Source: Pleurotus djamor (taxonomy: Eukaryota > Basidiomycota > Agaricomycetes > Agaricales > Pleurotaceae). Taken from it: a stretch of 64,000 nt of DNA. The DNA lies in NCBI GenBank assembly GCA_029747585.1, contig JAPEVF010000093.1, forward strand, positions 51,531 to 115,530. Reading direction: 5' to 3'. Below are positions 22,827 to 33,900 of this stretch, in pieces (within the stretch, counting starts at the first letter, position 1; each line of letters starts with the position of its first letter). The notes under the pieces were generated by a model. It searched no databases. It had not been told where the DNA came from and was given only the letters and a program-made list of their open reading frames with translations. Position numbers and translations under genes: made by a program.

Positions 22827-23774
22827 TCATATCTGCGGAGGCACCCCTTTAGCCCCCAATTCCAGCATCATTACCCAGACACCATCATGCCAGAGCGGCC
22901 TGAATCCGCGGAAATACTTATAGTCACCCAATACATCTATTCGTTTCAGCCCTTGTGCGAGCTCGACCGAGGGTATTTGATAGGACGTCGCGATTCTCCA
23001 ATACGCCGCTTGATAGAACCGATGCGCATTGCTCGGATCGACTTTGACGGCTTTCTTGTACTCCTTCCGGGATAATGGCTTCTGGAAGTACTCGTAAACC
23101 GCTTCGAGGACGTTGTACACTGTCAGCTCTCCCCCATTGGNNGCCTCTATNCCACCCCACTGCTCCATCCATGTCCGCAGAGCAGGCATCTCAGAGAAAA
23201 TCATGACTCGATTCGCTTTCTGCGCTGTCGCTTCTTGGTCTAGGTTTGGTTTCCGGTATAATTCCCGACCNGTGAATTCCATGGCTGTATCGGGGCGCTT
23301 GGAGATNTCCCATTGGAGGGTCGGGCANTTGGGGTTGTTNGGATTGACGATGAGGAGGGGGTGNAGTTGTATNGGGACAGCGATTCCGTAGGGGACAGGC
23401 GGNAANGTCCCAGGCATCCAAAGAGGTGTACCATCCTCCCTTGANGGTCCAGTGANCGTTAGTGTCGAAGTTCCAAGAGGGNTAGGCTGNTGTAGATGCA
23501 TGGAGTGTGGTATAGCGGGTGTTCCGTNGGGAGATAGTGTTTGGTATACTGANTACGGCGTGTATTGGCGGCCATTGCCTCGTTTCGTGGACAATATCCG
23601 NGGAACTAAGTGTTNTGAATGGTAAGAAACCGGNAATGTCCCAGACAAAGNATCGAATCACTCACCACCAAGATCAGGTATCTTGCTATCCTTCCCTTGA
23701 TCCAGACACCCACATCGACAATCAGGCGGATAGAAATAAGGCAAAGTGAAAGCAGGGTTCCCGTAGATGGTCAT
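22827..23774 (-). CDS. DUF6699 domain protein, 295 aa
   Basis: Exons 23774-23666 and 23605-22827 (109+779 = 888 nt), with a 60 nt GT-AG intron. The short first exon gives MTIYGNPAFTLPYFYPPD followed by a Cys pair (CRCGC), a common DUF6699 opening. The second exon carries the typical HPLLIV...CPTLQWXISK block and the C-terminal core LTVYNVLEAVYEYFQKPLSR, then SYQIPSVELAQGLKRIDVL and YFRGFRP. Many N characters lie in 23100-23650, but the frame stays open, so identities of about a dozen residues are uncertain. The protein shares the domain but little sequence with the 20.1 kb neighbour. Role unknown. Confidence 0.8.
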
Positions 23775-24428
23775 CCTTTGTTGGAACGGAGCGAATTGAG
23801 GTCAAGGAATCAAAAAGATAATCGTAGATCGTAGAATAGTAGTCGTTATATTCCGTCGCAGGATGGGGAATTATGTCGTGTTGGATATCGTTGAGTCACT
23901 GGGTATCGAAAGTTCGTCACAGGCNATGAGTTTTATCGGAAGTAATGTGCACGAGGCGAGGTCAGCGTATCGATCCGAGCCGAGCCGTCCGTCCAAGTCG
24001 TAATGATCCTCGCTATCAAGCAGGAGGGGAGGAAAAAACAGCGAAAGCCTCACTGAGGGGAAAGGGAGATAGAAAAGAGAAAGGTTTGAGATTGACAACA
24101 AAGCAGTGAGGTCCATAAATATNCAGATAAAGCAAGGCAAGGTACGGTTCCTCGACCGAGACACCTGTTATCGACGTGTCTTGTATNNTCCGGGTTGACG
24201 TACATACCTTGTGGGTCCTTGTAGGTCCAGTATTTAAGGTAATGCGAGGCGTTCGAAGGGACACAAAGCAGTGGTTGTCAGGGTGGAAGAATAAGACGGG
24301 GCAACCCCGAGACTTGCGTAACAAGGGAACCAGTAATTGTCTATGGAAGTGAGTACGGTACAATTCATAATTGAAGTGAGACAAGGTGATACTGAGAGAT
24401 TCTATACGTATTGTCTGTCGTATAATTC
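23775..24428. other. Intergenic region DUF6699 gene to monooxygenase
   Basis: 654 bp: promoter side of the second DUF6699 gene and 3' flank of the monooxygenase. N characters at 23925, 24123 and 24187-24188. No gene was seen. Confidence 0.45.
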
Positions 24429-26567
24429 TTACGACGGGCAGAGCCCGAGCTCCTGTGCTTTGATGTGTAGAGCCTGGAAAAGGAAAACAATTGGCGCCGT
24501 GACGACATGCACATTGTAGGCGAGGAGCTCACCATTCGCTTAGAATAGTACCTAGAGAAGTAAAAGTCACCCGTCGCAAACCATAGCTATAGACGAGCGG
24601 GTTCATGGTCAGCGAACAATTAGACCAAAGATTGTAAGGAAACTGACGCCTGGATACCCCGAAGGCCTGTGTGACCCCTTCGATTCACCCTCCTCGTCCA
24701 GCCCCCATATTGGAGCTGTCTGATCTATGACTGCATCACCGAAAAGATCACGCATGGTGTCCCTAATATCGTGGTACCCGGTACTAAGAGAAGATTTCAA
24801 TGTCAAACTGTCCAGTCAGCGGCTGAGCTAGCGAACACGCACGCGAAGATCACGGCGTCGGCCTCGATGGAAGAACCATCTGTAAAGGAAACTGCGTTGT
24901 CTGAGAAACGTTCTACTTCGACGCCTTGTTTAATTTTGATATTGCCGTTGATGATCTGTTCAGCGCAGCCAACATCAATCCCTGGAGTAAGCATATTAGC
25001 TCAAGCATGTGGATGTGCATAGCTTTGGGACACGAACAGTAGCCTGTGTATGGAGTCAGAATCGTCGGATACAAGCAAGCAAAGTTGACACTTACCTCCT
25101 AAACGTTGATGGACCAAGCCCCATTGACCAGCACCTCCGATGCCCATGTTCAACTTTAGCCCAGCCTTCCTCAACCCATCATGCATCTCCTCATGCTCCT
25201 TCCAAGAATGTTCCTCATTAGCAATCATAATATTCCGCATCAACCCAAAGGGCATCGAGGAGAGTTTAAAGTCGGCAATCTCAGTGGGTACATTCGGAGG
25301 CCATAGCGTCTCAAGTCCGCTGACGACACTCTTTGAAGATACCACACAGGTACTCGATCGTTGCACCATAGTCACAGACTTGGCTCCCTGGAAAACAAGG
25401 TCTTGACATACATCTGCCGAGGTGTTTCCTGCGCCGACCACCAGCACTCGTTTGCCTTTGAACGCCCTCGCACCTTTGAAGATACCGGTGTGGATGATTG
25501 TCCCTTTGAACGCGTCCTGACCGGGGTAAGAAGGAATACGAGGTGCTCCAAGCGTGCCAGCAGCAACAACGATGTGGGAAGGGTTGACCTCCACTTCGGT
25601 GCCGTTACGATTGATCCGCACTGTCCACCTTCGGGTTTCGGTGTTGTATTTTGGGGAAGGAAGGAGAGTTGAGTTCGTCCAGACGACAAGATCCTGAGAC
25701 ACGGCGTATTGCTCGAACCAGTCCGCCAGCTTGTCTCGTGGTGTGAATTTGGGCCAAGTTCGAGGATATGGATGGTACAGCACTAATAGGCGGATAAGCC
25801 GAAAGATAAGATAAGATATGTCAAATACGCACTTTGATGTTGACCTTGGGGAGTATGCAAAGTCAAGGTCGGGTATCTATTCCTCCATACATCACCGACA
25901 CGGGGTAAGCGATCGACCACGATCGTCGGAATATTCATTTGTTTGAAACGTGCAGCAACATTGAGCCCAGTCTGACCAGAACCGACTGTACATCCGTAAG
26001 GCAAGTGGATATCAACTGTGAAGAATCTTGGTGGTACTCACTGATTAGTACCTGAGGATTTTTCTCGACGTATTCCACTCGATCACGCTTGACAGACTCC
26101 CAAGAGAGTGTATGACCACCGTAAACACCGAGCTCGGGACCACTCTCTTCGTGTCCCTTAATGTCGTCAAGAGTGAAGTAGACAGATAGAGCCTTCCATT
26201 CTCCAGTACCGTCTGCTTGCACGAGACGGAAATAACCTCGACCAACAGCATCCTTGGTTTGAAAAGTGAATGCAGAACCGAGGCCAGTGTGCATCGGTGT
26301 CACGGGTCCTAAGTATGGAGCAAGATGAGGTCTCTCATCGAGCTGGACGTCAGAGATTCGAGGTTTGGACAAGGTATCTTGCAGGTACTCGAGAATCTTG
26401 ACGTGGCCCTCCAGAGAGCGATTGGACCAGGTGAACACAAGTTCATCACGAAGCCATCCGTCCGGAAGGAAAGCGGCGGTAACGCCCTTTACATCACTGG
26501 AGTACAAACTTTGGGCAAAGCTTTGTAACCAAGTAGACGCGATTTCTTTGGCGTTGGGGGTGGACAT
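24429..26567 (-). CDS. Flavin-containing monooxygenase with N-terminal NTF2-like domain, 579 aa
   Basis: Seven exons: 26567-26042, 25985-25833, 25782-25096, 24981-24843, 24783-24648, 24586-24533, 24473-24429 (1740 nt). Residues about 1-160 resemble the SnoaL/NTF2-like fold (AAFLPDGWLRDELVFTWSNR...GHVKILEYL...ALSVYFTLDDIKGH). A class B flavin monooxygenase follows: FAD-binding IGSGQTG (about 176-182), the second dinucleotide-binding VVGAGNTSAD (about 341-350, NADPH), and the FATGYHD motif (about 500-506) before the C-terminal GDFYFSRYYSKRM. The predicted reaction is NADPH- and O2-dependent oxygenation of a soft nucleophile or ketone; the substrate is unknown. The neighbour on the same strand is a short-chain dehydrogenase, which hints at, but does not prove, a shared small-molecule pathway. 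Confidence 0.9.
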
Positions 26568-26577
26568 TTAGCTGGGG

Positions 26578-26608
26578 GGGGTTGGTTGGTTGGTTGGTTG
26601 GTTGGTTG
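26578..26608. repeat. (GGTT)n microsatellite in the monooxygenase leader
   Basis: About seven tandem GGTT units sit 11-41 bp upstream of the monooxygenase ATG (minus strand), preceded by a G run at 26574-26580. On the sense strand of the gene this is an AACC/CCAA tract inside the probable 5' leader, between the TATA-like stretch and the start codon. Confidence 0.85.
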
Positions 26609-26644
26609 TGGTTCTGGAGGAGTAGAGGGGCCACTTGACTGTGT

Positions 26645-26653
26645 CTATATATA
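26645..26653 (-). promoter_or_regulatory. TATA-like stretch of the monooxygenase gene
   Basis: An alternating TATATATAT run 79-87 bp upstream of the minus-strand ATG at 26567. The distance suits a fungal TATA box; function is inferred from position. Confidence 0.4.
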
Positions 26654-27196
26654 TGGGCAATCTGAGTAATAGGACGATAACAGGCTCCCGAAGAAGCTGG
26701 GATTGGATATTCGAATCACTCACAGATTTATCTTGGAGTGTATAACACCGTCGAAAATAATTGGAAATGGTGGCTTGATTAGAACGGCATACGCCCATGG
26801 TTATGTATGGTCATCCAGATGACCTTTCGGAAAGAGGAGTGGATCGAAGCGATTGGATCCTTGGATGAGAATGGCATTGTGAGAGCTTGACTTCCCACAC
26901 AAGCAGTCGCGTCCGAAATGGCAGGTCGGCACCTATAAGTTAGAATGGGCAATTTTAGTAACGAACACAGTAGGACGCCGCGGTTGGTCTCATAGTCCCC
27001 TCGGATAACGGAGAATCGCCACCAGAAAGTGCGCAGGAGGGAACAAAAAGCTTGGCGCTCAAACTCGACGTGGATTGCACCTTCTCGAACTCGTCGATCC
27101 AGTCTTCGACTTACGGTCCGAGTGTGGGTTCTTCATGAACTGTCTGGGCATTCGTGGACAAAGAGGATAGGAGAAGACATCTACACCCGGTAAGTA

Positions 27197-28604
27197 CTAC
27201 TGGACGAATGAAGCAATGACTTCGCGGTTGAGATATACGAATTGGCCAACGAAGAGGGCAACTCCGAGGATAGCCAATGGCTTGGCGAAGATACGACTCA
27301 GATCTTTTGTGAGGTTGAAGTAGAAGACTGCGCCTTTTGCACCTCTAAGATTCATGATCAGATGGATATATTTAAGATAGAGAAGCGAGAGGGTACCTCT
27401 GAAGACGGTTGGCGCGTTCGTCTATCATTTTATACACACCCTCTTTGAACTCTTCCTTAGGCACTTGAAAAACTGCACCGTCGTCAGGCAGTAGCCATGC
27501 AGAACCGCTAGACTCGGGCTTGGGGTTTGATGCAACATGGAATATAGCCCCAGCTATCCGTGGCACCGGGACTTTCGGAATGCCAGCGAGGAAGAGCTTG
27601 ACGGGTGTAGGTACGATGTTCGTGTCTACCAAGGTACACATGAGCTTTATGGACGGGATTGGAATTGGATGAAACGCGCACCAGCGAAGAACGGATGTAT
27701 TGTGCCGATCCGTATGTTCTCTGATTCCAGCATGGGTTCCAGAGAACGCATGACACCGAGAACGGCATGTTTCGAGGCAGAATACAACGTTGCTTTTGGG
27801 ATACCAGCCCATGATGCTGTGCAATAGCATTCAGCAAAAGAACGGAATGCACTGAGATCAAACGTACCCATCGACCCAATAAGCACAAGCGCCTTCAGAG
27901 ACTCCAAATCGGGGCGCTGGAGCTTGAGATAGTGAATGGCAAGGTGGACCGCTGGTGAAGGAAACGACGATTTCAATAGGCAGATGTGCAAAGGGACGAA
28001 GACATACAATACAAGAGACCAGTCAGATTGACGTCCAGAGTTGTCATTTTGGGCTTTAATGGTTTTCCATCCTCACTGAGCTTGACGGTGTCGAAGGGGT
28101 ACATTTCCGTCACACCGGCGTTCGGGACGACGATGTCGACGGAACCAAAAGTCGCCATCGCAAGTTCAAACAGACTGACCTGGTCGTCGAACACCGTGAC
28201 ATCGCATTTCGTGGCGATGGATTTGCTACGAGAAAGGATAATGCTGGTGAGAAGGGAAAAAAACAAACTTTCAAACTTAAACTCACCCGCCAGCCGCTCG
28301 AACCTCCTGCGCGGTAGCTTCACCACCTTCGACGTCACGATCACCAATGACTATTTTCGCACTAGAAATCCCAACTTAGAACCTGACGCGACTTCTAAGC
28401 CTGAGTAAGAGAATGCTTGCGCACCCATATTTTGCGAATAACAGTGCAGTTTCTCTGCCGATGCCATTGGCCGCGCCTGACAACAAATGCCCCCTAAATG
28501 GAGAGTTGAATGAAGCACGCGACATACTTACCAGTGATAACAACGACCTTGTCTTTGACGCGGTCAGAGTAGGCGTAGAGCTGTTCGTCAGAAACCAAAG
28601 CCAT
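27197..28604 (-). CDS. Short-chain dehydrogenase/reductase with C-terminal membrane segment, 336 aa
   Basis: Eight exons: 28604-28532, 28476-28425, 28358-28287, 28225-28008, 27951-27868, 27816-27682, 27625-27397, 27344-27197 (1011 nt). The Rossmann fold shows TGAANGIGRETALLFAKYG (about 24-42), the acidic loop GDRDVEGGE, the NAG motif in IVVPNAGVTE, the catalytic Ser region GSMASW, and YSASK (Tyr about 178, Lys 182). The C-terminus after the fold has an amphipathic part and a hydrophobic stretch, LAILGVALFVGQFVYL, suggesting membrane attachment, as in ER or lipid-droplet dehydrogenases acting on lipids or alcohols. Substrate unknown. It lies head-to-tail with the flavin monooxygenase, about 630 bp apart. 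Confidence 0.9.
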
Positions 28605-28774
28605 GGCAAGTAGGACGGGTGGTCGAGGACTCGAGGACGCGGGTAAAAAGGTTATAGAGAACACCGGGCGTCCCGAGTCAGTGTACCAGTATTATTTGCG
28701 CGGCATTGTTGGTGCAGGGACCCTCAATTTACGGAAGCATGGTAACAAGTCATTCATACAGTGGGGAGCGTATG

Positions 28775-30529
28775 CTACATCTTGGCCAATACTACTACAC
28801 ATGCATCGCCGCTCATTTTCGCAGACATCAGTAACCGACCGGACTCTTCATCATAAGACAGCGACTCGATAATGAGGGAGGGACAATGGAAGTTCGTCAA
28901 AGGGACGGTTCCGCACGGCTCAGTATCTAGCCTCAGATGTCCCCTGCTAGTGAGAAACCCATTTTCAATCGGAAATGCAGTGATACGGTCTCCGTCGAAG
29001 GTATACATGCCACAGAAAGCACCTCTCCATGCTCGCCTTTCCGATGGCATGTTATAGGGATACTCTGGCCAAACGAGATGACGAGGATATTCTATGGAAG
29101 GTTGCTGAATATCGATGGCGGTCATCATTCGTCCGTACCAGATAGACAGACAAGGTATCTGGCAAGGGCCACCTAAAGGTGTTAAGAAAGGGCGGTTGAA
29201 AATGTCGAAACTGGCACGGAAGACGGTCGGGGGCGCAAGTGACGTAGTGGAGTCACTCAAATGAATGGCGCGCTTTCCGATAGGGTTCAACGGAGGGAGC
29301 ACGTATACATAAGTGCCCTTGGGATGAGCGATGATGAGGTGATGCTCGTCTGGCAGAAACAGAGATCCTTGGAGGTCGAGGTCCTAAGCAAGTAAGATAA
29401 TGAGTAAGATAACTACTGGCAAATTCTCATGTGGATAACCATTGCGAACTTACCTCGTTGACTCTGAGGAGAGATGAATCCAAGCCCTCTGTGTAAAATC
29501 GAACATAAAAATAGCCACCTCGGTCTCCGCCTCTAACAGCAATGCACCGATTATCCAAGAACGGGGGGTTGATGATATCCATGCCGATGATAAAGTAATC
29601 GAGTTGCGTATGCATGCCAGTTGCGGGATTGCAGCGGTATATGGAGACATGGGAAGTCCGCCTTGATTCCACAGATGTAAATACGAGTAAGAAACAACAG
29701 TGACGAGGACTGACCAGACCTGATCACATTTTCAGTTATAATGATGTGCATCTCCAAAGCTGCAGTTGCGACAACTATTTCATCGGACGACACCGGGATG
29801 ACCGCCCAATGAATGAGTGGATGCGGAGATGGAGGGATGAGTGGACATCCCTCTAATAGAGAGTCGGCTTCGGATGAATGGACCATCAACGAGCGCGAGT
29901 TATTAGTGAGCATTACGAAATGCTTTCCGCCAGGCAGTACGGTAGGTTTCCCCCACCAAGGCCACGTTCGTACTATCTCGAGGTTTGTGGGATCCAAGCC
30001 GCGAAGTCGCTGATCCACAAATGCTATCCGTAACGTCGAACGGATGCATTCGTCAAGGGACATTTCCTCTAGAGCAAAGCGAAGCCTTGGCATAGGCCTG
30101 ACCTCGAGAATGTCGCGGAGCACAGTCAGCCAGATAGACCGGTCATTGGTGCGAAGGAAGAAATATCTTGAGGTCTGGAAAAAGGTTGAAGTGGTCAGCA
30201 TGAATCCACTTTGTATTCAGAAGTGATACTCACCTGGCGTAAGTGAAAAAGATCCTTCACAGACAAAAATAGACAGACTAAGTATATCACGTCTTGGGGG
30301 ATATCTGCTAGGTTTACGGTCGGTTTACGGTGTTTGTATCTTAAGGAAGTCAACCAATTAAGGGCGACTTTGGCGAAGATCATCGAAAGAGCAGATACGA
30401 GGGTGAAGATTACCAGAAAACTGAGATGGTGGTCGGTAAGTAGTCCATTGACTCAAAAAGAGAAAGAAGCTGTACTTACACGACCCGCCTGCTCCGCCTG
30501 CGGCCGAATAAGGTCGTCCCGAAGTTCAT
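28775..30529 (-). CDS. F-box protein with N-terminal membrane segment, family member A, 502 aa
   Basis: Exons 30529-30480, 30420-30234, 30174-29720, 29661-29454, 29383-28775 (1509 nt). It starts MNFGTTLFGRRRSRR, a basic lead before a hydrophobic segment VVFLVIFTLVSALSMIF. The F-box follows at about 52-90: LADIPQDVIYLVCLFLSVKD, then LFHLRQTSRYFF. The next block, VLRDILEVRPMPRL...SLDECI, and the later strands (LMVHSSEADSL, VSIYRCNP, VRFYTEGLDS, SYDEESGRLLMS) are shared with members B, C and D at 55.7-64 kb, so this is one family. The long C-terminal half looks like a beta-rich, possibly propeller-like substrate domain. Compared with B and D it has one additional intron near the N-terminus. The GTCTGG donor at 29719 is weak but needed to keep the family frame. 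Confidence 0.82.
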
Positions 30530-30972
30530 GGGCGCACTAAGCGCGATTTTGATAAACCTACCAAGTAGCTCTCAAGCTAGATTGGAATCGAAAAAAAACT
30601 TACTCTGGGACGACACACAAGATGATCACACCAAATGAAAGTGAGGGAGAGAGACCGCGAAACCAGCAGAAAAGATAGATTTTTAACCAGAAAGCGGGGG
30701 AAGGTGCGACTCGATAATCGAGTGATGTGGATGAGTAGTTATACAAGATGGATGGAGTACTGGGGGGAGAGAACTATTATATAAGATAAAGACAAACAGG
30801 ACGAAGCATGCCTTCTACAACAACCGAGAATGACAAGGGAGAAGAGGGTTTTCAGAAAGGTGTGATGGGAGGAGGAGGAAGTAGGAGGAAGTAGGGATGA
30901 ACTGTCCACGACGACATCGAACGATGCACTATTTGCAAGAAAAAGATGGTTGCGGCGGCGAGTTAAACCCAT
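30530..30972. other. Intergenic region F-box A to membrane FG nucleoporin
   Basis: 443 bp. Promoter side of F-box A, then the 3' flank of the nucleoporin gene. No gene or repeat was seen. Confidence 0.45.
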
Positions 30973-33900
30973 TTATTTACTTGGGGTTTTCGGTGGTGCG
31001 CCGAAACTGAAAAGGGCGCCTCCATTCGTAGAGCTACCACCAAAGGGCGATGGATTAGATTGAGCAGCACCTCCAAAGACGGGGGGAGGAGCTGCTGAAC
31101 TTGATCCAAACTTAAACGCTGAGGATGTAGGTGCAACAGCTGGAGTTGTCGACGTCGTTGTCGATGAAGCTGGGGCACCAAACGGTGATGCCGCAGGCGT
31201 TGACGTGGGTGCAGCTTGGGGTTGGCCGAATAACGGCTTCACCGTCGGTGCTGGTGCCCCAAACGAGAATGTAGGTTGGCTGGGAGCCGTGGTGGTAGTG
31301 GGTGCGGCAGACGATGTGGGTGTGCCAAAAGCACTGGTACTGCTTGGTGTCGACCCATTAGCCTGCGCACCGAAAGGATTGGTACCATTTGCCGCTCCAA
31401 AAGGCGAGCTGGCTGGTGTTGTCGAGCCGAAACCACTTCCTTTGTTCGCCGTATTACCGAACCCTGCAAAGGCCGATTTGGGAGCTTCTGAAGCAGGAGT
31501 CGACGAAGCCGCGGCGCCGAAGGCATTGCCTCCAAAAGGCGATGGATTGGCAGCAGCAGCAGGAGTGGATGAAGATGTACTCGGGAAACCAAACGCAGAA
31601 GGAGTCGGCTTACTCGACTCCGACGGCGTCTGAGTCTGATTGAACTGGAATTTGAATGCAGAAGATGATGATGAGTCAGGTTTGGGTTCCTGTGCGGCAG
31701 GCTTGGGAGCACCGAAACCAAACGCAGCAGGAGTCGGTGCAGGTGGCTTAGCGGCCTCAGTTGATGCAGCAGGGGCGGGTGCAGCGGGTTTGCCGAAGTT
31801 GAAGGAAAATTTGGGACCAGCGCTAGTATCCGCAGCTGCTCCAGCACCGAACGCAGGAGTGGGTTGACTCGCTTGATTTGGTGCAGCGGATGGACCACCG
31901 AACACCGACGAAGAGTTCGCAGCAGGTTGACCGAATGCGAGTTTAGGAGGCTCAGTAGTCGCAGGTTTGGGCGCGGGAGCAGATCCAAAGCCAAACACTG
32001 ATTGGGCGGGAGGCTGACTGGGGGTGCTAGATGCAGGTGTAGCAGCGGGTGCAGCTGGAGCACCAAACGAGAAAACAGGTTGAGCAGCCGCAGGGGGAGC
32101 AGTGGAGGCAGGGGCAGGGTTCGTAGCAGCCGGTTGTGTGGGTCCAAATCCAAACTTCAATGGGGAGTCACTTGACTTAGTAGGAGCATTAGCAGCTGCG
32201 GGCTTCCCAAAGAAGTTGGGGATAGAGTTGCTGGCTGGAGCAGTGGACTGGGGAGCAGGAGGCGTGGGGGCAGAGGGTGTGTTCAAAGAGAACGAAGGAG
32301 GGGCGAACAAGGGAGTGGGGTTAGCAGCCTTAGCTTTATCAGCTTCAGCGCTAGATGTCCCAAGAGGAGGAGCGGAGGAAAGGGAGATAGTGGGGGGTGC
32401 ATTCGACGGGGTGGCTGAAGCTGGCTTGGACGCATCCGTCGATGCAGACGATGTAGGAGGGAAACCAAACCCAAGGGACGATGCGGGCTTAGGAGCAGCA
32501 GGGGTAGGAGCGGGCGAAGCAGCCTTATCTTTCGCTTCGTCCGGTTTGCCAAACGAGAACGGAGAAGGCGAAGGAGTTGGTGCAACCGTGCTGGGGACCG
32601 GGGTAGGAGGCGCGGGTGTCAAAGTGACTATCGGGGGAGTCGCAATGGCAGCGCTAGCTTTCTCCTTGGCTTCGCGTTCCTTTCTCTCTTTCTCCTCTTT
32701 CTCCTTCTCTTTACGGCGGGCAGCCTCACGAACCTGTCTCATCGCGGCAGCCTCCATATCCTGTTTCTCCCATTTCGAATAAGTCCGCCGGGGTGATCCC
32801 CGGTAGCCGACGAGACTGTTGTTCAATCCACTGTTGGTATTCGTGCTGTCGGCCAAGCTACCATTCATTGAGCTTGACAAGGAGATCGGGCTGGCCGGAG
32901 GAGTTCCGAGCAGTTGACCTGGAGAAACACGCTTGGTGTTCGAGATAGCAATGCGGCGGGAGTTCGCACGAAGACCGACGTTAGTAGCAACAGATTGACG
33001 GAAGGGGTCCTGCGTAATATTCTGTTGGCTGTATCCGCGATATTGAGCGGCATACCGGCGCTGACTTGGGGTGCCAGGTGCCTCGTAAAGCAGATTTTTA
33101 CCAACAGGCGGTGGAAGAGGTGCATCAAAGGTCTATGAGAAAAAGGTCNAACGAAACGCGAGCCAAGGAGAGTACCATTACCAACCTTCTGAGAGTCTTC
33201 TTCATCTTCAGGCCGAGGTGTTTCAGGTTCCGTCGAAGAACTGGGAGTAAGAGAGGCAGCAAGTTGTTGCGCCTTCGCAGAGATTCTATACTCATCATCG
33301 GTAAGCCATTTCTCAACGAAGATCTCCACACCAGCGTCTCGGTCTGGGTGCTCCGAGTCAGCGGGCTATGGAATTGGGATTAGCACAACTCGGTCGACTG
33401 GGTTGACAAGGATCACGCACCATGGGGAACTTGCTCCGTTCCTGTCTGATCAAGACTCGTCGCAACCTGTCACCGTTCGGGCCAACCTTAAAATGAGTAC
33501 CATGGCTTTCCCACTCTTCACCAATCTTCCTGCCTTTGCAGCTGGGATGACTGGATATGCCACTGCCGTCCATGCTAACATCGCTCCCACTCTCACCACC
33601 ATACCCTCCAAACCGACCGACACCGAGTTGCTCGTGAACATGAGAGCCTCGTTTTCCCCTCTTCTTGGAGTGTTTGCCCTTTCCTTTCGACACATAAGCA
33701 TCGTCGCTTTCCTCATCGTAATCTTCCGAGTCCTCATTGTCTGAATCACCGCGATCACGCTTCCGACCTCGTAGAGAAAGTCCTATTTCAGATTTCCGTT
33801 TGCTGACCGTACGGCGTTTGCGTCTTCTCCGCTCCTTGGCCGACAATTCTTCCACTTCCTCAGACACACTGTCATCATCGTCATCACCGCCAAAGGTGGA

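Larger units (their letters stand above)
26568..27196. other. Intergenic region: monooxygenase promoter and dehydrogenase 3' flank
   Basis: 629 bp without a gene. It contains the tetranucleotide repeat and TATA-like stretch listed separately. An open frame at 26568-26798 (minus) is in the repeat region and not credible. Confidence 0.45.

Noticed and set aside
31205..32782. Long plus-strand open frames opposite the FG nucleoporin
   Set aside because: They are antisense shadows of the repetitive Ala/Pro/FG coding sequence on the minus strand.
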